This document shows, piece by piece, positions 1-8,465 of a stretch of DNA of 64,000 bases. The position numbers and the translations under genes are program-made. The DNA comes from JAADHI01 sp964451325 (GTDB taxonomy: Bacteria; Nitrospirota; Nitrospiria; SBBL01; JAADHI01), in assembly GCA_964451325.1 (NCBI GenBank), contig CAYVHO010000014.1:12837-76836 (forward strand). Reading direction: 5' to 3'. The notes beneath the pieces were generated by a model, which ran no database searches, was not told the DNA's origin, and was given only the letters and a program-made list of their open reading frames with translations. Numbering within the stretch: position 1 is the stretch's first letter; the number at the start of each line of letters is the position of its first letter.

Positions 1-1198
1 TTGTGATAAATCCTGCGGCGGGTGGTACACCGATCATGCTCAAGGTTCCGATGGCAAAGGCCGTCATCGTCCAGGGCATTTTGCGTCCGATGCCATTCAG
101 CTCGCTGATTTTAATTTTATGGGTTGCCACATAAATTGATCCTGCACAGAAAAACAGGGTGATTTTAGAAAAGGCATGGTTTGCAATGTGCATGACGCTG
201 CCCGTCATGCTGCTGGGCGTGAGCAAAGCCGCACCCAGGATGATGTAGGAAAGCTGGCTCACCGTGGAGTAAGCGAGTCGTGCTTTGAGGTTGTCTCGGG
301 TGAGTGCGTAAATCGAAGCGGTGATAATGGTGAATGACACAAAATATGCCGTCGGAATACCCAAATTCAATGACTGCATAAGATCCACACCAAAGACGTG
401 GAAGATAATCCGCAAGACAGAAAAGACACCGACTTTAACAACCGCCACGGCATGTAATAATGCGCTGACGGGTGTGGGTGCGACCATGGCGGCGGGCAGC
501 CATGCATGGAAAGGCATGATGCCCGCTTTTGCGATACCCGCAATAAACAGGACATAGGTCACCGTCAGGATCATGGGGGAGCCTTGCCCCGCAAAAAGAC
601 CGCCAGGGGCAAAATCCAGTGTGCCTGCGACGTTGTAAGTGATGATCAATGCGGCGAGGAAAAAGGTTTTTGAGGTGCCGAAGAGATAGATCATATACTT
701 TTTTGCGCCCTCGAAAGAGGTTTGTGTCCCTTTGTGGTTGACGAGCGGGAAGGTCGCAAAACTTAAGATTTCATAAAAAATAAAGAGGGTCAGCAGGTTT
801 CCCGAAAAAGCAATTGCAAGGGCCGAAGAGACACTGACGGCAAAACAGGAAGAAAAGCGGGTCTGATTTTTTTCTTTGGCCGTTCGCATGTAGCCGATGG
901 AATAACAGGAGGTGATGATCCAAAGAAAAGAGGCAACTGTCCCAAAAACGAGGCCGAGAGAATCCGCCATAAAAGCGATTTCAAGACCCGGGACAAAGGT
1001 GAATAGGGTGTATTTAAAGGTCGTCCCTGCAAGCACAGCAGGTGCCATTGAAATGACCGTGAAAAAAGTGAGCACGCCCGCAGCAATGGAGATGCCATCT
1101 CGGGTATTGGGCGTTCGATCAAATTTGAGGACCACCCCTGCCGCAATCATCGAGAGAAGTACGGGCAATACGGGCATTATTGATTCTACTGCTTCCAC
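1..1198 (-). CDS. MrpD/NuoL-family proton antiporter subunit (partial, runs off window start)
   Basis: Membrane subunit of the antiporter-like family shared by complex I (NuoL/M/N) and Mrp/Mnh cation-proton antiporters. My reading of the minus strand gives a continuous hydrophobic frame of about 399 codons, open to the window edge. It contains the family core around HAWLPAAMVAPTPVSALLH and then VVKVGVFSVLRI, with the Lys and His positions typical of the proton channel. The wording of this core is closer to MrpD/MnhD-type subunits than to classic NuoL. An in-frame TAA lies just upstream; start candidates are GTG 1198 and ATG 1177, neither with a clear ribosome site. It lies 34 nt after nuoK and in the same direction, so it probably serves as one of the pumping subunits of this complex I. 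The 3' end is outside the window. Confidence 0.8.
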   Translation of the reverse strand, partial: MEAVESIMPVLPVLLSMIAAGVVLKFDRTPNTRDGISIAAGVLTFFTVISMAPAVLAGTTFKYTLFTFVPGLEIAFMADSLGLVFGTVASFLWIITSCYSIGYMRTAKEKNQTRFSSCFAVSVSSALAIAFSGNLLTLFIFYEILSFATFPLVNHKGTQTSFEGAKKYMIYLFGTSKTFFLAALIITYNVAGTLDFAPGGLFAGQGSPMILTVTYVLFIAGIAKAGIMPFHAWLPAAMVAPTPVSALLHAVAVVKVGVFSVLRIIFHVFGVDLMQSLNLGIPTAYFVSFTIITASIYALTRDNLKARLAYSTVSQLSYIILGAALLTPSSMTGSVMHIANHAFSKITLFFCAGSIYVATHKIKISELNGIGRKMPWTMTAFAIGTLSMIGVPPAAGFIT

Positions 1199-1232
1199 GC
1201 TAATTTTTTACCTAATCCAAAAAATATCGTTA

Positions 1233-1535
1233 TTACCATTTCATTAAATTCAACTCATCAACATTGGTCACGGCTTTTTTCCGGAAGAGCACGATGATAA
1301 TGGCCAAACCGACAGCGGCCTCTGCGGCAGCGATCGTAATAATAAAGAGTGAGATGACTTGACCGTCGATCTCGCCGTGATGGCGAGAAAAGGCAATTAA
1401 GTTGATATTGGCGGCATTTAACATCAGCTCAATGGAAAAAAGGATGATCAAAAAATTTCTTCGAATCAGTACCCCCACCAATCCGATCACAAACATCGTT
1501 GTGGAAACTGTAATGTAATAAGACAAAGGAATCAT
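1233..1535 (-). CDS. nuoK: NADH-quinone oxidoreductase subunit K
   Basis: Small membrane subunit of respiratory complex I, part of the proton-translocating arm. The 100-residue product has the usual family length and three hydrophobic segments. The conserved second helix carries the buried acidic residue (IELMLNAANINLIAF), and a second Glu lies in the third helix (AAAEAAVGLAI). A longer frame extends to 1622, but its first 29 residues are not NuoK-like and run into nuoJ. ATG 1535 is therefore the better start, 10 nt after the nuoJ stop. No strong ribosome site is visible, so translation is probably coupled to nuoJ. Confidence 0.95.
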   Translation of the reverse strand: MIPLSYYITVSTTMFVIGLVGVLIRRNFLIILFSIELMLNAANINLIAFSRHHGEIDGQVISLFIITIAAAEAAVGLAIIIVLFRKKAVTNVDELNLMKW

Positions 1536-1545
1536 AAATTTACTT

Positions 1546-2055
1546 TTAAGATGCGGGGACCTTTTTTGCGAGCACCAAAGCACCAATGACCGCGCCGAGC
1601 AAAATAATGCCAACGATTTCAAAAGGCAAGAGGTACTTGGTGAAAAGCGCGATCCCGACTTCTGCCGTATTGCCTATGGGGGCTTCTGTCTTTGCAATGA
1701 CTTTGGGTGCAGCAGAAAACAAGGGCGATTGAAAGAGTCCAATTAAGATTTCAAAAACTAAAACCACCCCAAAAAAGATCGCAATGCCGACTTGTTTGTG
1801 TAAAAATTTTTCTACGGTTTTTAAATCCAGCAACATGATCACAAAAATGTACAAAACGAGTACCGCACCCGCATAGACAATGACTTGCAGTGCTGCAACA
1901 AATTCTGCGTGTAAGAGCACAAACAAACCGGCGACATGCAGCAAGGTTGAAAGCAGTGCGAGCGCACAATAAACCGGGCTTCTTAATCCAACGGTCAAGA
2001 CGGAAGAAACAATGGTCATTACTGCGAAATAGAGAAAAAATAAGAGCTCAGTCAT
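1546..2055 (-). CDS. nuoJ: NADH-quinone oxidoreductase subunit J
   Basis: Membrane subunit of complex I. The 169-residue product has about five hydrophobic segments, including the conserved VIVYAGAVLVLYIFVIMLL stretch (roughly residues 58-77) that forms the pi-bulge helix in known structures. The start ATG overlaps the last 8 nt of nuoI, so translation is probably coupled. Order I-J-K matches standard nuo operons. Confidence 0.95.
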   Translation of the reverse strand: MTELLFFLYFAVMTIVSSVLTVGLRSPVYCALALLSTLLHVAGLFVLLHAEFVAALQVIVYAGAVLVLYIFVIMLLDLKTVEKFLHKQVGIAIFFGVVLVFEILIGLFQSPLFSAAPKVIAKTEAPIGNTAEVGIALFTKYLLPFEIVGIILLGAVIGALVLAKKVPAS

Positions 2056-2692
2056 TTGTTTTTACGGCGGCCTCGACTTTCTTTTCCACTTTTGTGACTT
2101 TCTTTTTGACTTCTTTTTTCACTTCGGGTGCTGTTGGATCCTCTTCTTGACGTGATGAAGGGAAACGGTAGCGGTACTGGCTGACAATTTCTTCATCTGC
2201 ATTTTCTTGATTATGGGCGACAAGATAGCTTTTTGCTTCTCCGTGAAATTTCTCCCCGATATCGTAAAGCTTGTTTTTATCGAAGATGAGGTCTCTTTTA
2301 TTGATGGTTGAATATTCGTACATCTTGGTCATGGCCAAGGCATTGACCGGACAGGCTTCAACACAGAAACCACAAAAAACACATTTTGTAATATCAATGT
2401 CGAAAACGCTGGCATAACGTCGCACGACTTGTCCCTCTTCTTCATCGACTTCACTCACCACCTTAATACAGGCAGAGGGACAGGCCACACCACAAAGATC
2501 ACATCCGACACAGCGTTCTTCTTGGTTTTCTTCGTAGCGCAGCAGGCAGAGTGCTCCACGTTGTGTACTGGGTAAGACGGTCTTTTCGTGGGGATATTGA
2601 AGGGTGACTTCTTTTACAAAATAATGACTAAAGACCAACTTCAGGGCCTTCATGATTTCCATGAAGAGCACATTGTGCAGAAACTTCCTCAT
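2048..2692 (-). CDS. nuoI: NADH-quinone oxidoreductase subunit I (2x[4Fe-4S])
   Basis: Ferredoxin-like subunit that carries electrons from the peripheral arm towards the quinone site. Two complete 4Fe-4S motifs are visible, CVGCDLCGVACP and CVFCGFCVEACP. The 214-residue product is longer than many NuoI proteins because of a charged tail: the last 40 residues or so are Lys/Glu/Val-rich with no family match I recognise. The start ATG overlaps the nuoG stop (ATGA), leaving no room for nuoH, which normally lies between G and I. Confidence 0.95.
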   Translation of the reverse strand: MRKFLHNVLFMEIMKALKLVFSHYFVKEVTLQYPHEKTVLPSTQRGALCLLRYEENQEERCVGCDLCGVACPSACIKVVSEVDEEEGQVVRRYASVFDIDITKCVFCGFCVEACPVNALAMTKMYEYSTINKRDLIFDKNKLYDIGEKFHGEAKSYLVAHNQENADEEIVSQYRYRFPSSRQEEDPTAPEVKKEVKKKVTKVEKKVEAAVKTND

Positions 2693-5478
2693 GCCTGTTT
2701 TGTTTCCGCTTGGACTTCGGTTTCTTCTTCCTTGTTTTTCTCGACTTCTTGAGCGGCCTTTTCAGAAGTAATGACTTTCAAGTCCAGTGAGGCAGAACGT
2801 GCAAGTGTGACCGTGATCGACCTGAAGTAGATGGCCTTGCTCTTTGCATCGACTTCAACAGCCATTAAATCTTTTACGGGCGGATCATTAAAATGAATGG
2901 GGTAAGATACCAGGCCTTTGGGCAAGCCTTCGGCAACTTCAATTTGTACTTCGAGTTGCCCGAAGTCCGATTTAATGATGATGAAATCGCCTGTTTCTGC
3001 TTGAAGGGTTTCGGCGTCGACAGGACTGATTTGTAAAAAGTTTTTGCTGTTGATCTCCATCAAATTTTCATCATGTGTCGAAAGTTTTCCAGAGTGATAC
3101 AGGCTTTGCCGTAAGGCCAGTGTGATGGTTTCTTTTTTAGGTTCGCTGGAGATTGTTTTGTAGCGATCAGCAACATTTTTTGCAAAATCATCTCTTAAAT
3201 TGCCGATTTGCATTGTTTTATCCTGACGATAATATCCTGGAACCAGTTTATTGATTTCAGCCCGGATTTCTTCGACGGCACGATATTGGATGGGGTGTCC
3301 GAGGTTTTTTGATAAATCGCTAAAAATCTTCCAGTCGGGACGGACTTCATCTCGGGGAGAAAAGGCTTCGACAACAGGATTGACCTCTCCAACAATGTTG
3401 GTATAGGTGCCTTCATTTTCAGCAAAGGTTGCAACAGGCAGGACATAGTCCGCCAAAGCAGCCGTTTCGCTCATAAAGGGATCTTGACAGATGATTAAAT
3501 CGATTTTTTCTAAGGCTTCTCTCACCTTCATGGAGGCGGGCAGGGTTCCCAGTGGATTTTCACCCACAAGGTAGAGGGCTTTTATTTCGCCACGATGGGC
3601 CGCTTCAATGATTTCAGGGAGGCTCAAGCCGGGTTTTTCTCTTGAAATGACCGGTAGCGTGGCATGCCAGGAGGATTCAAAACCTTGCCGGGCATCTTCT
3701 GAATCAAAAGGCATTTGACCGGGCAGGAATTCTGGCACAGCGCCCATGTCGACGGCCCCTTGTTCATTATTTTCTTCACAGACGGGCAATATGCCTGCAC
3801 CTTTTTTTCTGAAAAGGCCGCAGAGTAAAGCAAGATCAATCAAACGCTGTACATTTTGATAGCCGCCTTTTTGTGAAACGATGTCTTCGCCCCAGAGCAA
3901 TACCCCGCGTTTGGACTGAGATAAAATTTGTGCGACTTCTTCGATTTTTTCCCAATCGAGTCCCGTTTCTTCAGCAACAGCGGTTTCTGAGATTTGCGCG
4001 ACGGCGCTTTTAAGGGCGCTGTAAGCCGCAGGTTCGTTTTCGATAAAATCAGAATCGGCCATCTCCTTTGAAATGACGGCCTTGAGCAAGCCTTGAATAA
4101 AGTATGATTCAGAACCCAGGGTGATTTGAAGTGGATGGCTCGAAAGTTTGAGCATTTTTGTTGCGGTGTTATGGGCCACCATCAGTTTTCCGCCATACTC
4201 AGCCATGGATGCTTTCACTCGCAGCGCTGTAATGGGATTGGTTTCTGTAAAGTCAGAACCCACCATTAAAATGGCATCGGAAAGCGCGAGTTCTTGCAGG
4301 CTAATGGTCGCGCCGCCGATTTGAAGCGTTTCTTGTAAGGCAAGGACCGAATTCATATGCCCGTAGCGTGCGGCGGTATCAATATTGTTTGTATCCAGGA
4401 CAGAGCGCATGAGCCTTTGAAATAAATAAACCGACTCGTTTGTACAACGACCGCTGATGAGTCCGGCAATCGCTGCTCCGCCGTGTACTGCTTTGATGTC
4501 GTTTAGACGCTTCGCGATTTCGACCATGCTTTTAAACCAGGGAATTTCAACAAATTCTCCGTCAATTTTGACCAAAGGTTTTTTGAGGCGTTTATCACTC
4601 ATCACATACTGAAAGCCAAAACGCCCGCGTACACAGATGCCGCCATGTCCGTCGCCTGCTTCGACATCAAAACCAAACTTGGAGGTGTAAGAAAGTTCAG
4701 AGGTCACCACCTTGATGTCGCGTGCGTTTGTTTCGAGTGTGAGTGTGCAACCGTCGGAGCAAAAACCACAAGTCGTTTCCGTTTTTTCGAGCTGCCAGGG
4801 TTTGAAGGTATATTTCGAAAACTTATTGACAATGGCCCCGACGGGACAGACCGCAAGACAATCGCCACAAAATTCACAGTCGAGTGTTTCGCCACCATGT
4901 GCGCCGACATGTTTTGCTTTGTCTTTTTTATAAAAACAGAGGGCATCGACCAGTTGTACTTCTTTACAGACATTGATGCACTGACCGCAGAGGATGCAAC
5001 GCTCCATATTAAAATCGAGTGCAACGGCCCGTGTGTCTTCGGGAATGACTTTTCGTTTTCCTTCTTTGATGTCATACACTTCGAGATCGTAGGCCATGTC
5101 CTGTAACTCGCACTGTCCATCTTTATCGCAGACGGGGCAGTCAAGCGGGTGTGTTTTGAGGTGCTTTTCTACGGCGGCTTTTTGCGCGTCGACCATCTTC
5201 TCTGTTTGTGTATTGACGACCATGTCTTTGATTACTTTTGCGGTACAGGCCCGCACGTTATTCTTTTTGCCTTCCACCTCAACGAGGCAAAGGCCGCAGG
5301 AACCAAAGGGAGAAAAGCTGTAGTGATAACACATGGCAGGCAGTTCAACTCCTGTCCATTTGATGGCATCAAAAAGCGAGGACCCTTCTTCTGCCTGAAC
5401 AGTTTTTCCGTCAATGACGATGTCGATTAGTTCAATTTTACGATCCGGCGATGCACTTTGTTTGCTTACGCTACTCAT
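2689..5478 (-). CDS. nuoG: NADH-quinone oxidoreductase subunit G
   Basis: Large iron-sulfur subunit of complex I, 929 residues, of the molybdopterin-oxidoreductase fold. Ligands read from the sequence: 2Fe-2S Cys50, Cys61, Cys64, Cys78; His110-Cys114-Cys117-Cys123 for the His-ligated cluster; 4Fe-4S sets Cys161/164/167/171 and Cys201/204/207/211; and an extra Cys237/240/244 set starting the molybdopterin-like domain. The C-terminus has a Glu/Lys-rich tail. It starts 3 nt after the nuoD stop. In most bacteria nuoE and nuoF, which carry the NADH site, lie here; they are missing, so either they are elsewhere or this complex takes electrons from another donor. Confidence 0.96.
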   Translation of the reverse strand: MSSVSKQSASPDRKIELIDIVIDGKTVQAEEGSSLFDAIKWTGVELPAMCYHYSFSPFGSCGLCLVEVEGKKNNVRACTAKVIKDMVVNTQTEKMVDAQKAAVEKHLKTHPLDCPVCDKDGQCELQDMAYDLEVYDIKEGKRKVIPEDTRAVALDFNMERCILCGQCINVCKEVQLVDALCFYKKDKAKHVGAHGGETLDCEFCGDCLAVCPVGAIVNKFSKYTFKPWQLEKTETTCGFCSDGCTLTLETNARDIKVVTSELSYTSKFGFDVEAGDGHGGICVRGRFGFQYVMSDKRLKKPLVKIDGEFVEIPWFKSMVEIAKRLNDIKAVHGGAAIAGLISGRCTNESVYLFQRLMRSVLDTNNIDTAARYGHMNSVLALQETLQIGGATISLQELALSDAILMVGSDFTETNPITALRVKASMAEYGGKLMVAHNTATKMLKLSSHPLQITLGSESYFIQGLLKAVISKEMADSDFIENEPAAYSALKSAVAQISETAVAEETGLDWEKIEEVAQILSQSKRGVLLWGEDIVSQKGGYQNVQRLIDLALLCGLFRKKGAGILPVCEENNEQGAVDMGAVPEFLPGQMPFDSEDARQGFESSWHATLPVISREKPGLSLPEIIEAAHRGEIKALYLVGENPLGTLPASMKVREALEKIDLIICQDPFMSETAALADYVLPVATFAENEGTYTNIVGEVNPVVEAFSPRDEVRPDWKIFSDLSKNLGHPIQYRAVEEIRAEINKLVPGYYRQDKTMQIGNLRDDFAKNVADRYKTISSEPKKETITLALRQSLYHSGKLSTHDENLMEINSKNFLQISPVDAETLQAETGDFIIIKSDFGQLEVQIEVAEGLPKGLVSYPIHFNDPPVKDLMAVEVDAKSKAIYFRSITVTLARSASLDLKVITSEKAAQEVEKNKEEETEVQAETKQA

Positions 5479-5481
5479 GGT

Positions 5482-6702
5482 TTATCGGTCACACTCCCCC
5501 ATGACAATGTCATATGTTCCAAAAATAGTAATAATGTCGGCGATCATATACCCCTTGGCCATGTAATCAAAGGCACCCATGTGCACAAAAGAAGGGGCAC
5601 GAATTTTGAGACGATAGGGCTTTCCCCCGCCTTGGCTTACAATATAAAATCCAAGCTCGCCTTTATGGGCCTCCGTGCCACAGTAGATGTCTCCGGGGGG
5701 GGCATCGAAGCCGTCGGAATAGAGTTTAAATTGGTAAATCATACTTTCCATATCGGTAAACACCCGTTCTTTGTCGGGTGCAACGTACTTGGGTAAGTAG
5801 GCCTTGTAGGGGCCTTCTGGAAGCTGATCCAGGCATTGTTTGACAATCTTGCTGCTTTCTTTCATCTCTTCCATGCGGACCCAGTAACGATCATAGGTAT
5901 CGCCTTTTTTCCCCAAAGGCACCGTCCATTTGACTTTGTCGTAAGCCCCATAAGGGGCCACTTTCCTGAGGTCATAATCCACGCCGGAGCCCCGTAAAGT
6001 TGAGCCGGAGAGTCCGTAGGCAATGGCGTCTTCCCCTGAAATGACCGCGATATTTTTTGTCCGAGCCAGCCAGATTCGGTTGTTAATGAGCAAGGTGTCG
6101 TACTCGGCAATTTTTTCGTCAAAGTTGTCGATGAAACGATAAATGTCGGCGATGATTTTTTCATCAAAATCACGTTCAACCCCGCCCACTCGATACCAGG
6201 AGGTGGTCAAGCGTGCGCCGCATAAATCCACAAAAATGTCCAATAAGGCTTCACGCTCTCGAAAGGTATAAAAGAAAACGGTCATTGCACCGATGTCGAG
6301 TGCTTGTGTGCCCAGCCAAAAGAGATGTCCAATAAGGCGTTGTACCTCTGCGACAATGGTGCGTAAGTATTCGGCACGTTCGGGAACCGTGATACCGAGT
6401 AGTTTTTCGATGGCCCGCACATAAGCAAAATTGTTGTACATGGCGCAGACATAATCCAGGCGATCCGTGTGCGGGATAAACTGGTTGTAGGTAATGCTTT
6501 CCGCAATTTTCTCAACACCCCGATGTAAAAAACCCAAGACCGGTTCTGATTTAATGACTTTTTCCCCTTCGAGCGTGAGAATAACCTTGAGCACGCCATG
6601 GGTTGAAGGATGCTGTGGGCCTAAGTTGAGGAGAAGCTCTTCCGTGCGAAGCAGTGGAAGATTAGGGTTTCTTTCTTTTGTCGGTGGGTTTTTTGTCGCC
6701 AT
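5482..6702 (-). CDS. nuoD: NADH-quinone oxidoreductase subunit D
   Basis: 49-kDa-type subunit forming the quinone-reduction site together with NuoB. The 406-residue product begins the conserved core with LNLGPQHPSTHGVLK and contains the tracts LDYVCAMYNN and GVERDF. It ends with the family's VMGECDR. ATG 6702 gives the usual length; the ribosome site is weak. It lies 18 nt after nuoC in a tight operon. Confidence 0.97.
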   Translation of the reverse strand: MATKNPPTKERNPNLPLLRTEELLLNLGPQHPSTHGVLKVILTLEGEKVIKSEPVLGFLHRGVEKIAESITYNQFIPHTDRLDYVCAMYNNFAYVRAIEKLLGITVPERAEYLRTIVAEVQRLIGHLFWLGTQALDIGAMTVFFYTFREREALLDIFVDLCGARLTTSWYRVGGVERDFDEKIIADIYRFIDNFDEKIAEYDTLLINNRIWLARTKNIAVISGEDAIAYGLSGSTLRGSGVDYDLRKVAPYGAYDKVKWTVPLGKKGDTYDRYWVRMEEMKESSKIVKQCLDQLPEGPYKAYLPKYVAPDKERVFTDMESMIYQFKLYSDGFDAPPGDIYCGTEAHKGELGFYIVSQGGGKPYRLKIRAPSFVHMGAFDYMAKGYMIADIITIFGTYDIVMGECDR

Positions 6703-6720
6703 TTTATTTACAAGTGATCC

Positions 6721-7257
6721 TTAAACCTTAAAATCAAAAGTGTCGCGCCAACCCCGGCCCTGAATCGGGAAATTTTTCCGAAGCGGATAGCCTTCGTCAT
6801 AGTCATCGGGTAAAAGAATGCGTTTGAGTTCCGGGTGATTCAGAAAGCGAATGCCCATCATGTCGTACACTTCTCGTTCCAAATAGTTTGCACCCGGCCA
6901 AAGCGATGTGAGGGATTCGATCTCACAGTCATCCTCAGGTACACGGACTTTGAGACGTACCTGATGTTTTTTGCGAATGGAAAAAAACTCATAAACCATC
7001 TCAAAGCGTTCGGCTTCTTTTGGGAAATCAACAGAACTGATATGCACGGGATAGTCAAAATCGAGTGAGGGATTTTCCTTTAGAAAGGTGCAAACGGGAA
7101 GGATACCTGCCCGTTTTAAGTGAATTGAAAGGTCGCCTCTGTAGAGCGTCGCACCAATGTAGAAATCAGGAAATTCATCGTGTACTTTTTGTGCGATGAC
7201 GTGGTCTTTCCCGTTGTCCATCCACCGAGGGACTCTGAAGGGCTTGGCTCTTTTCAT
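6721..7257 (-). CDS. nuoC: NADH-quinone oxidoreductase subunit C
   Basis: 30-kDa-type subunit of the peripheral arm of complex I. The 178-residue product carries the signature region around YLEREVYDMMGIRFLNHPELKRIL and the PLRKNFP end. The open frame extends upstream to 7341 inside nuoB, but ATG 7257 overlaps the nuoB TGA as ATGA and gives a typical NuoC length, so I chose it. It is a separate gene here, not fused to nuoD. Confidence 0.95.
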   Translation of the reverse strand: MKRAKPFRVPRWMDNGKDHVIAQKVHDEFPDFYIGATLYRGDLSIHLKRAGILPVCTFLKENPSLDFDYPVHISSVDFPKEAERFEMVYEFFSIRKKHQVRLKVRVPEDDCEIESLTSLWPGANYLEREVYDMMGIRFLNHPELKRILLPDDYDEGYPLRKNFPIQGRGWRDTFDFKV

Positions 7258-7739
7258 GCTTTGATAAAAACCTTTTTTTTCATGATTTGTTCTTGTAGTT
7301 TCAATAAACCTTCCAGGAGTGCTTCGGGTGTGGGTGGGCAACCCGGCACATAAACATCGACCGGGATAAAACGGTCAACCCCCTGCACAACAGGGTAGGC
7401 ATCGTAAATATTGCCTGACGTCGCACAGGAACCCATGGCGATGACGTAGCGAGGTTCAGGCATTTGATCATAAACCTTGCGAATAACCGGGGCCATACGA
7501 CGACAAACGGTCCCTGCGATGATAATCAGGTCGGACTGCCGGGGTGAGCCGCGGAAAATACCTGCGCCAAATCGATCCATGTCATAACGAGAAGCCACGG
7601 CAGCGATCATTTCGATGGCACAACAGGCGAGACCAAAGACCATCGGCCAAAGAGAGCCTTTTCTGGCCCAATTGACGGCGTGATCCAGTTTCAGAGTGAC
7701 AAAATTGGCTTCGAATTTTCCCGTGAGTGTCAGTCCCAT
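7254..7739 (-). CDS. nuoB: NADH-quinone oxidoreductase subunit B
   Basis: PSST-type subunit that binds cluster N2, the last iron-sulfur centre before quinone. The 161-residue product shows the adjacent cysteines of FGLACCAIEMI, then GSCATSG and VPGCPPTPEALL, the complete ligand set for N2. The start ATG overlaps the end of nuoA by 10 nt. Confidence 0.97.
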   Translation of the reverse strand: MGLTLTGKFEANFVTLKLDHAVNWARKGSLWPMVFGLACCAIEMIAAVASRYDMDRFGAGIFRGSPRQSDLIIIAGTVCRRMAPVIRKVYDQMPEPRYVIAMGSCATSGNIYDAYPVVQGVDRFIPVDVYVPGCPPTPEALLEGLLKLQEQIMKKKVFIKA

Positions 7740-8101
7740 TCAAGACCTCCTTTTTTCCAAGCATAGATATAAGCAACGATAAACAGTGCGATAAAGATAA
7801 TCATTTCGATTAAACCAAAAAGTCCGATCTTATTAAAAACAACGGCCCAGGGGTAGAGAAAAGCAACTTCCACGTCAAAAATAACAAAGAGCATGGCGAT
7901 GATGTAGTAGCGGGCTGGAATGGGGGTTCTGGCATCGGAAATAGGTTCGCTCCCGCATTCGTAAGGGGAAAGTTTTTCGGGGTCGTCAATGCGAACTTGT
8001 ACAAAGTAGCTGAGTACGAGTGTGCCGATGCCAAAAGCAAGAGAAATCACGATAAAAATAAAGATCGGGATGTAGTTGATTGGCGGTGCTGCATCAAGCA
8101 T
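7730..8101 (-). CDS. nuoA: NADH-quinone oxidoreductase subunit A
   Basis: First gene of the complex I operon; a three-helix membrane subunit with the conserved loop YECGSEPISDAR and a third helix ending KKGGLEWD. The frame allows a GTG start at 8110, but the ribosome site GGAG (8113-8110) overlaps that codon. ATG 8101, 8 nt further on, is correctly spaced and gives 123 residues. A candidate promoter lies upstream at 8151-8180. Confidence 0.95.
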   Translation of the reverse strand: MLDAAPPINYIPIFIFIVISLAFGIGTLVLSYFVQVRIDDPEKLSPYECGSEPISDARTPIPARYYIIAMLFVIFDVEVAFLYPWAVVFNKIGLFGLIEMIIFIALFIVAYIYAWKKGGLEWD

Positions 8102-8150
8102 CTCATGCACTCCAGATCAGTCAAAATACCTATTGGGATGAAAACGGCTC

Positions 8151-8180
8151 ATGATAGCGTGTTGAGGGAGCTTTCTTCAA
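8151..8180 (-). promoter_or_regulatory. Candidate sigma-70 promoter of nuo operon
   Basis: Read on the minus strand, TTGAAG (8180-8175) is followed after 18 nt by TATCAT (8156-8151). Transcription would begin near 8143, about 40 nt before the nuoA ATG. Pattern match only. Confidence 0.45.
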
Positions 8181-8186
8181 TAAAGG

Positions 8187-8222
8187 AAAAGACCTAGTCC
8201 TTGGGGTTTTTATAGGTCTTTT
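8187..8222. repeat. Inverted repeat, 10-bp arms
   Basis: Perfect arms AAAAGACCTA (8187-8196) and TAGGTCTTTT (8213-8222) around a 16-nt loop. The flanking A and T runs make it look terminator-like, but no gene reads into it from the left. It could instead be a regulator site near the nuo promoter. Confidence 0.5.
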
Positions 8223-8336
8223 GCACTAAAGACACACCATATGCGGGAGTCCTCAGCTCGAGGATCATTAAAAAATAGGGCAGTACGCACTTTTTGAAGG
8301 TTTTCCCAAAGTTTTTCGAGCCTCAGGTCTTATCCC

Positions 8337-8372
8337 CAAGATTATTCGTCATAATTTTGACGAATAATCTTG
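8337..8372. repeat. Perfect 15-bp inverted repeat
   Basis: Arms CAAGATTATTCGTCA (8337-8351) and TGACGAATAATCTTG (8358-8372) are perfectly complementary around the 6-nt loop TAATTT. It lies about 95 bp before the glycosyltransferase start and has no T run, so it is more like an operator or cruciform than a terminator. Confidence 0.65.
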
Positions 8373-8465
8373 ATCTTTGCCCGCAAGAATTTTATTACAG
8401 CCTGATTTAATTCCAAACCTCCCATAAAAGTGCCTTAGTGCGCTCATTCTCAGTGTGCGAACTTA

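Larger units (their letters stand above)
8102..8465. other. Divergent intergenic region between nuo and glycosyltransferase operons
   Basis: This 364-bp stretch without a gene separates two outward-reading operons. It holds a nuo promoter candidate and two perfect inverted repeats listed separately. I see no convincing promoter or ribosome site for the plus-strand gene at 8466. Confidence 0.6.

Noticed and set aside
4645..5106. Long plus-strand open frame of about 153 codons inside nuoG
   Set aside because: It lies antisense to the Fe-S region of nuoG, is Cys/Phe-rich as expected from reversed codons, and matches no family.
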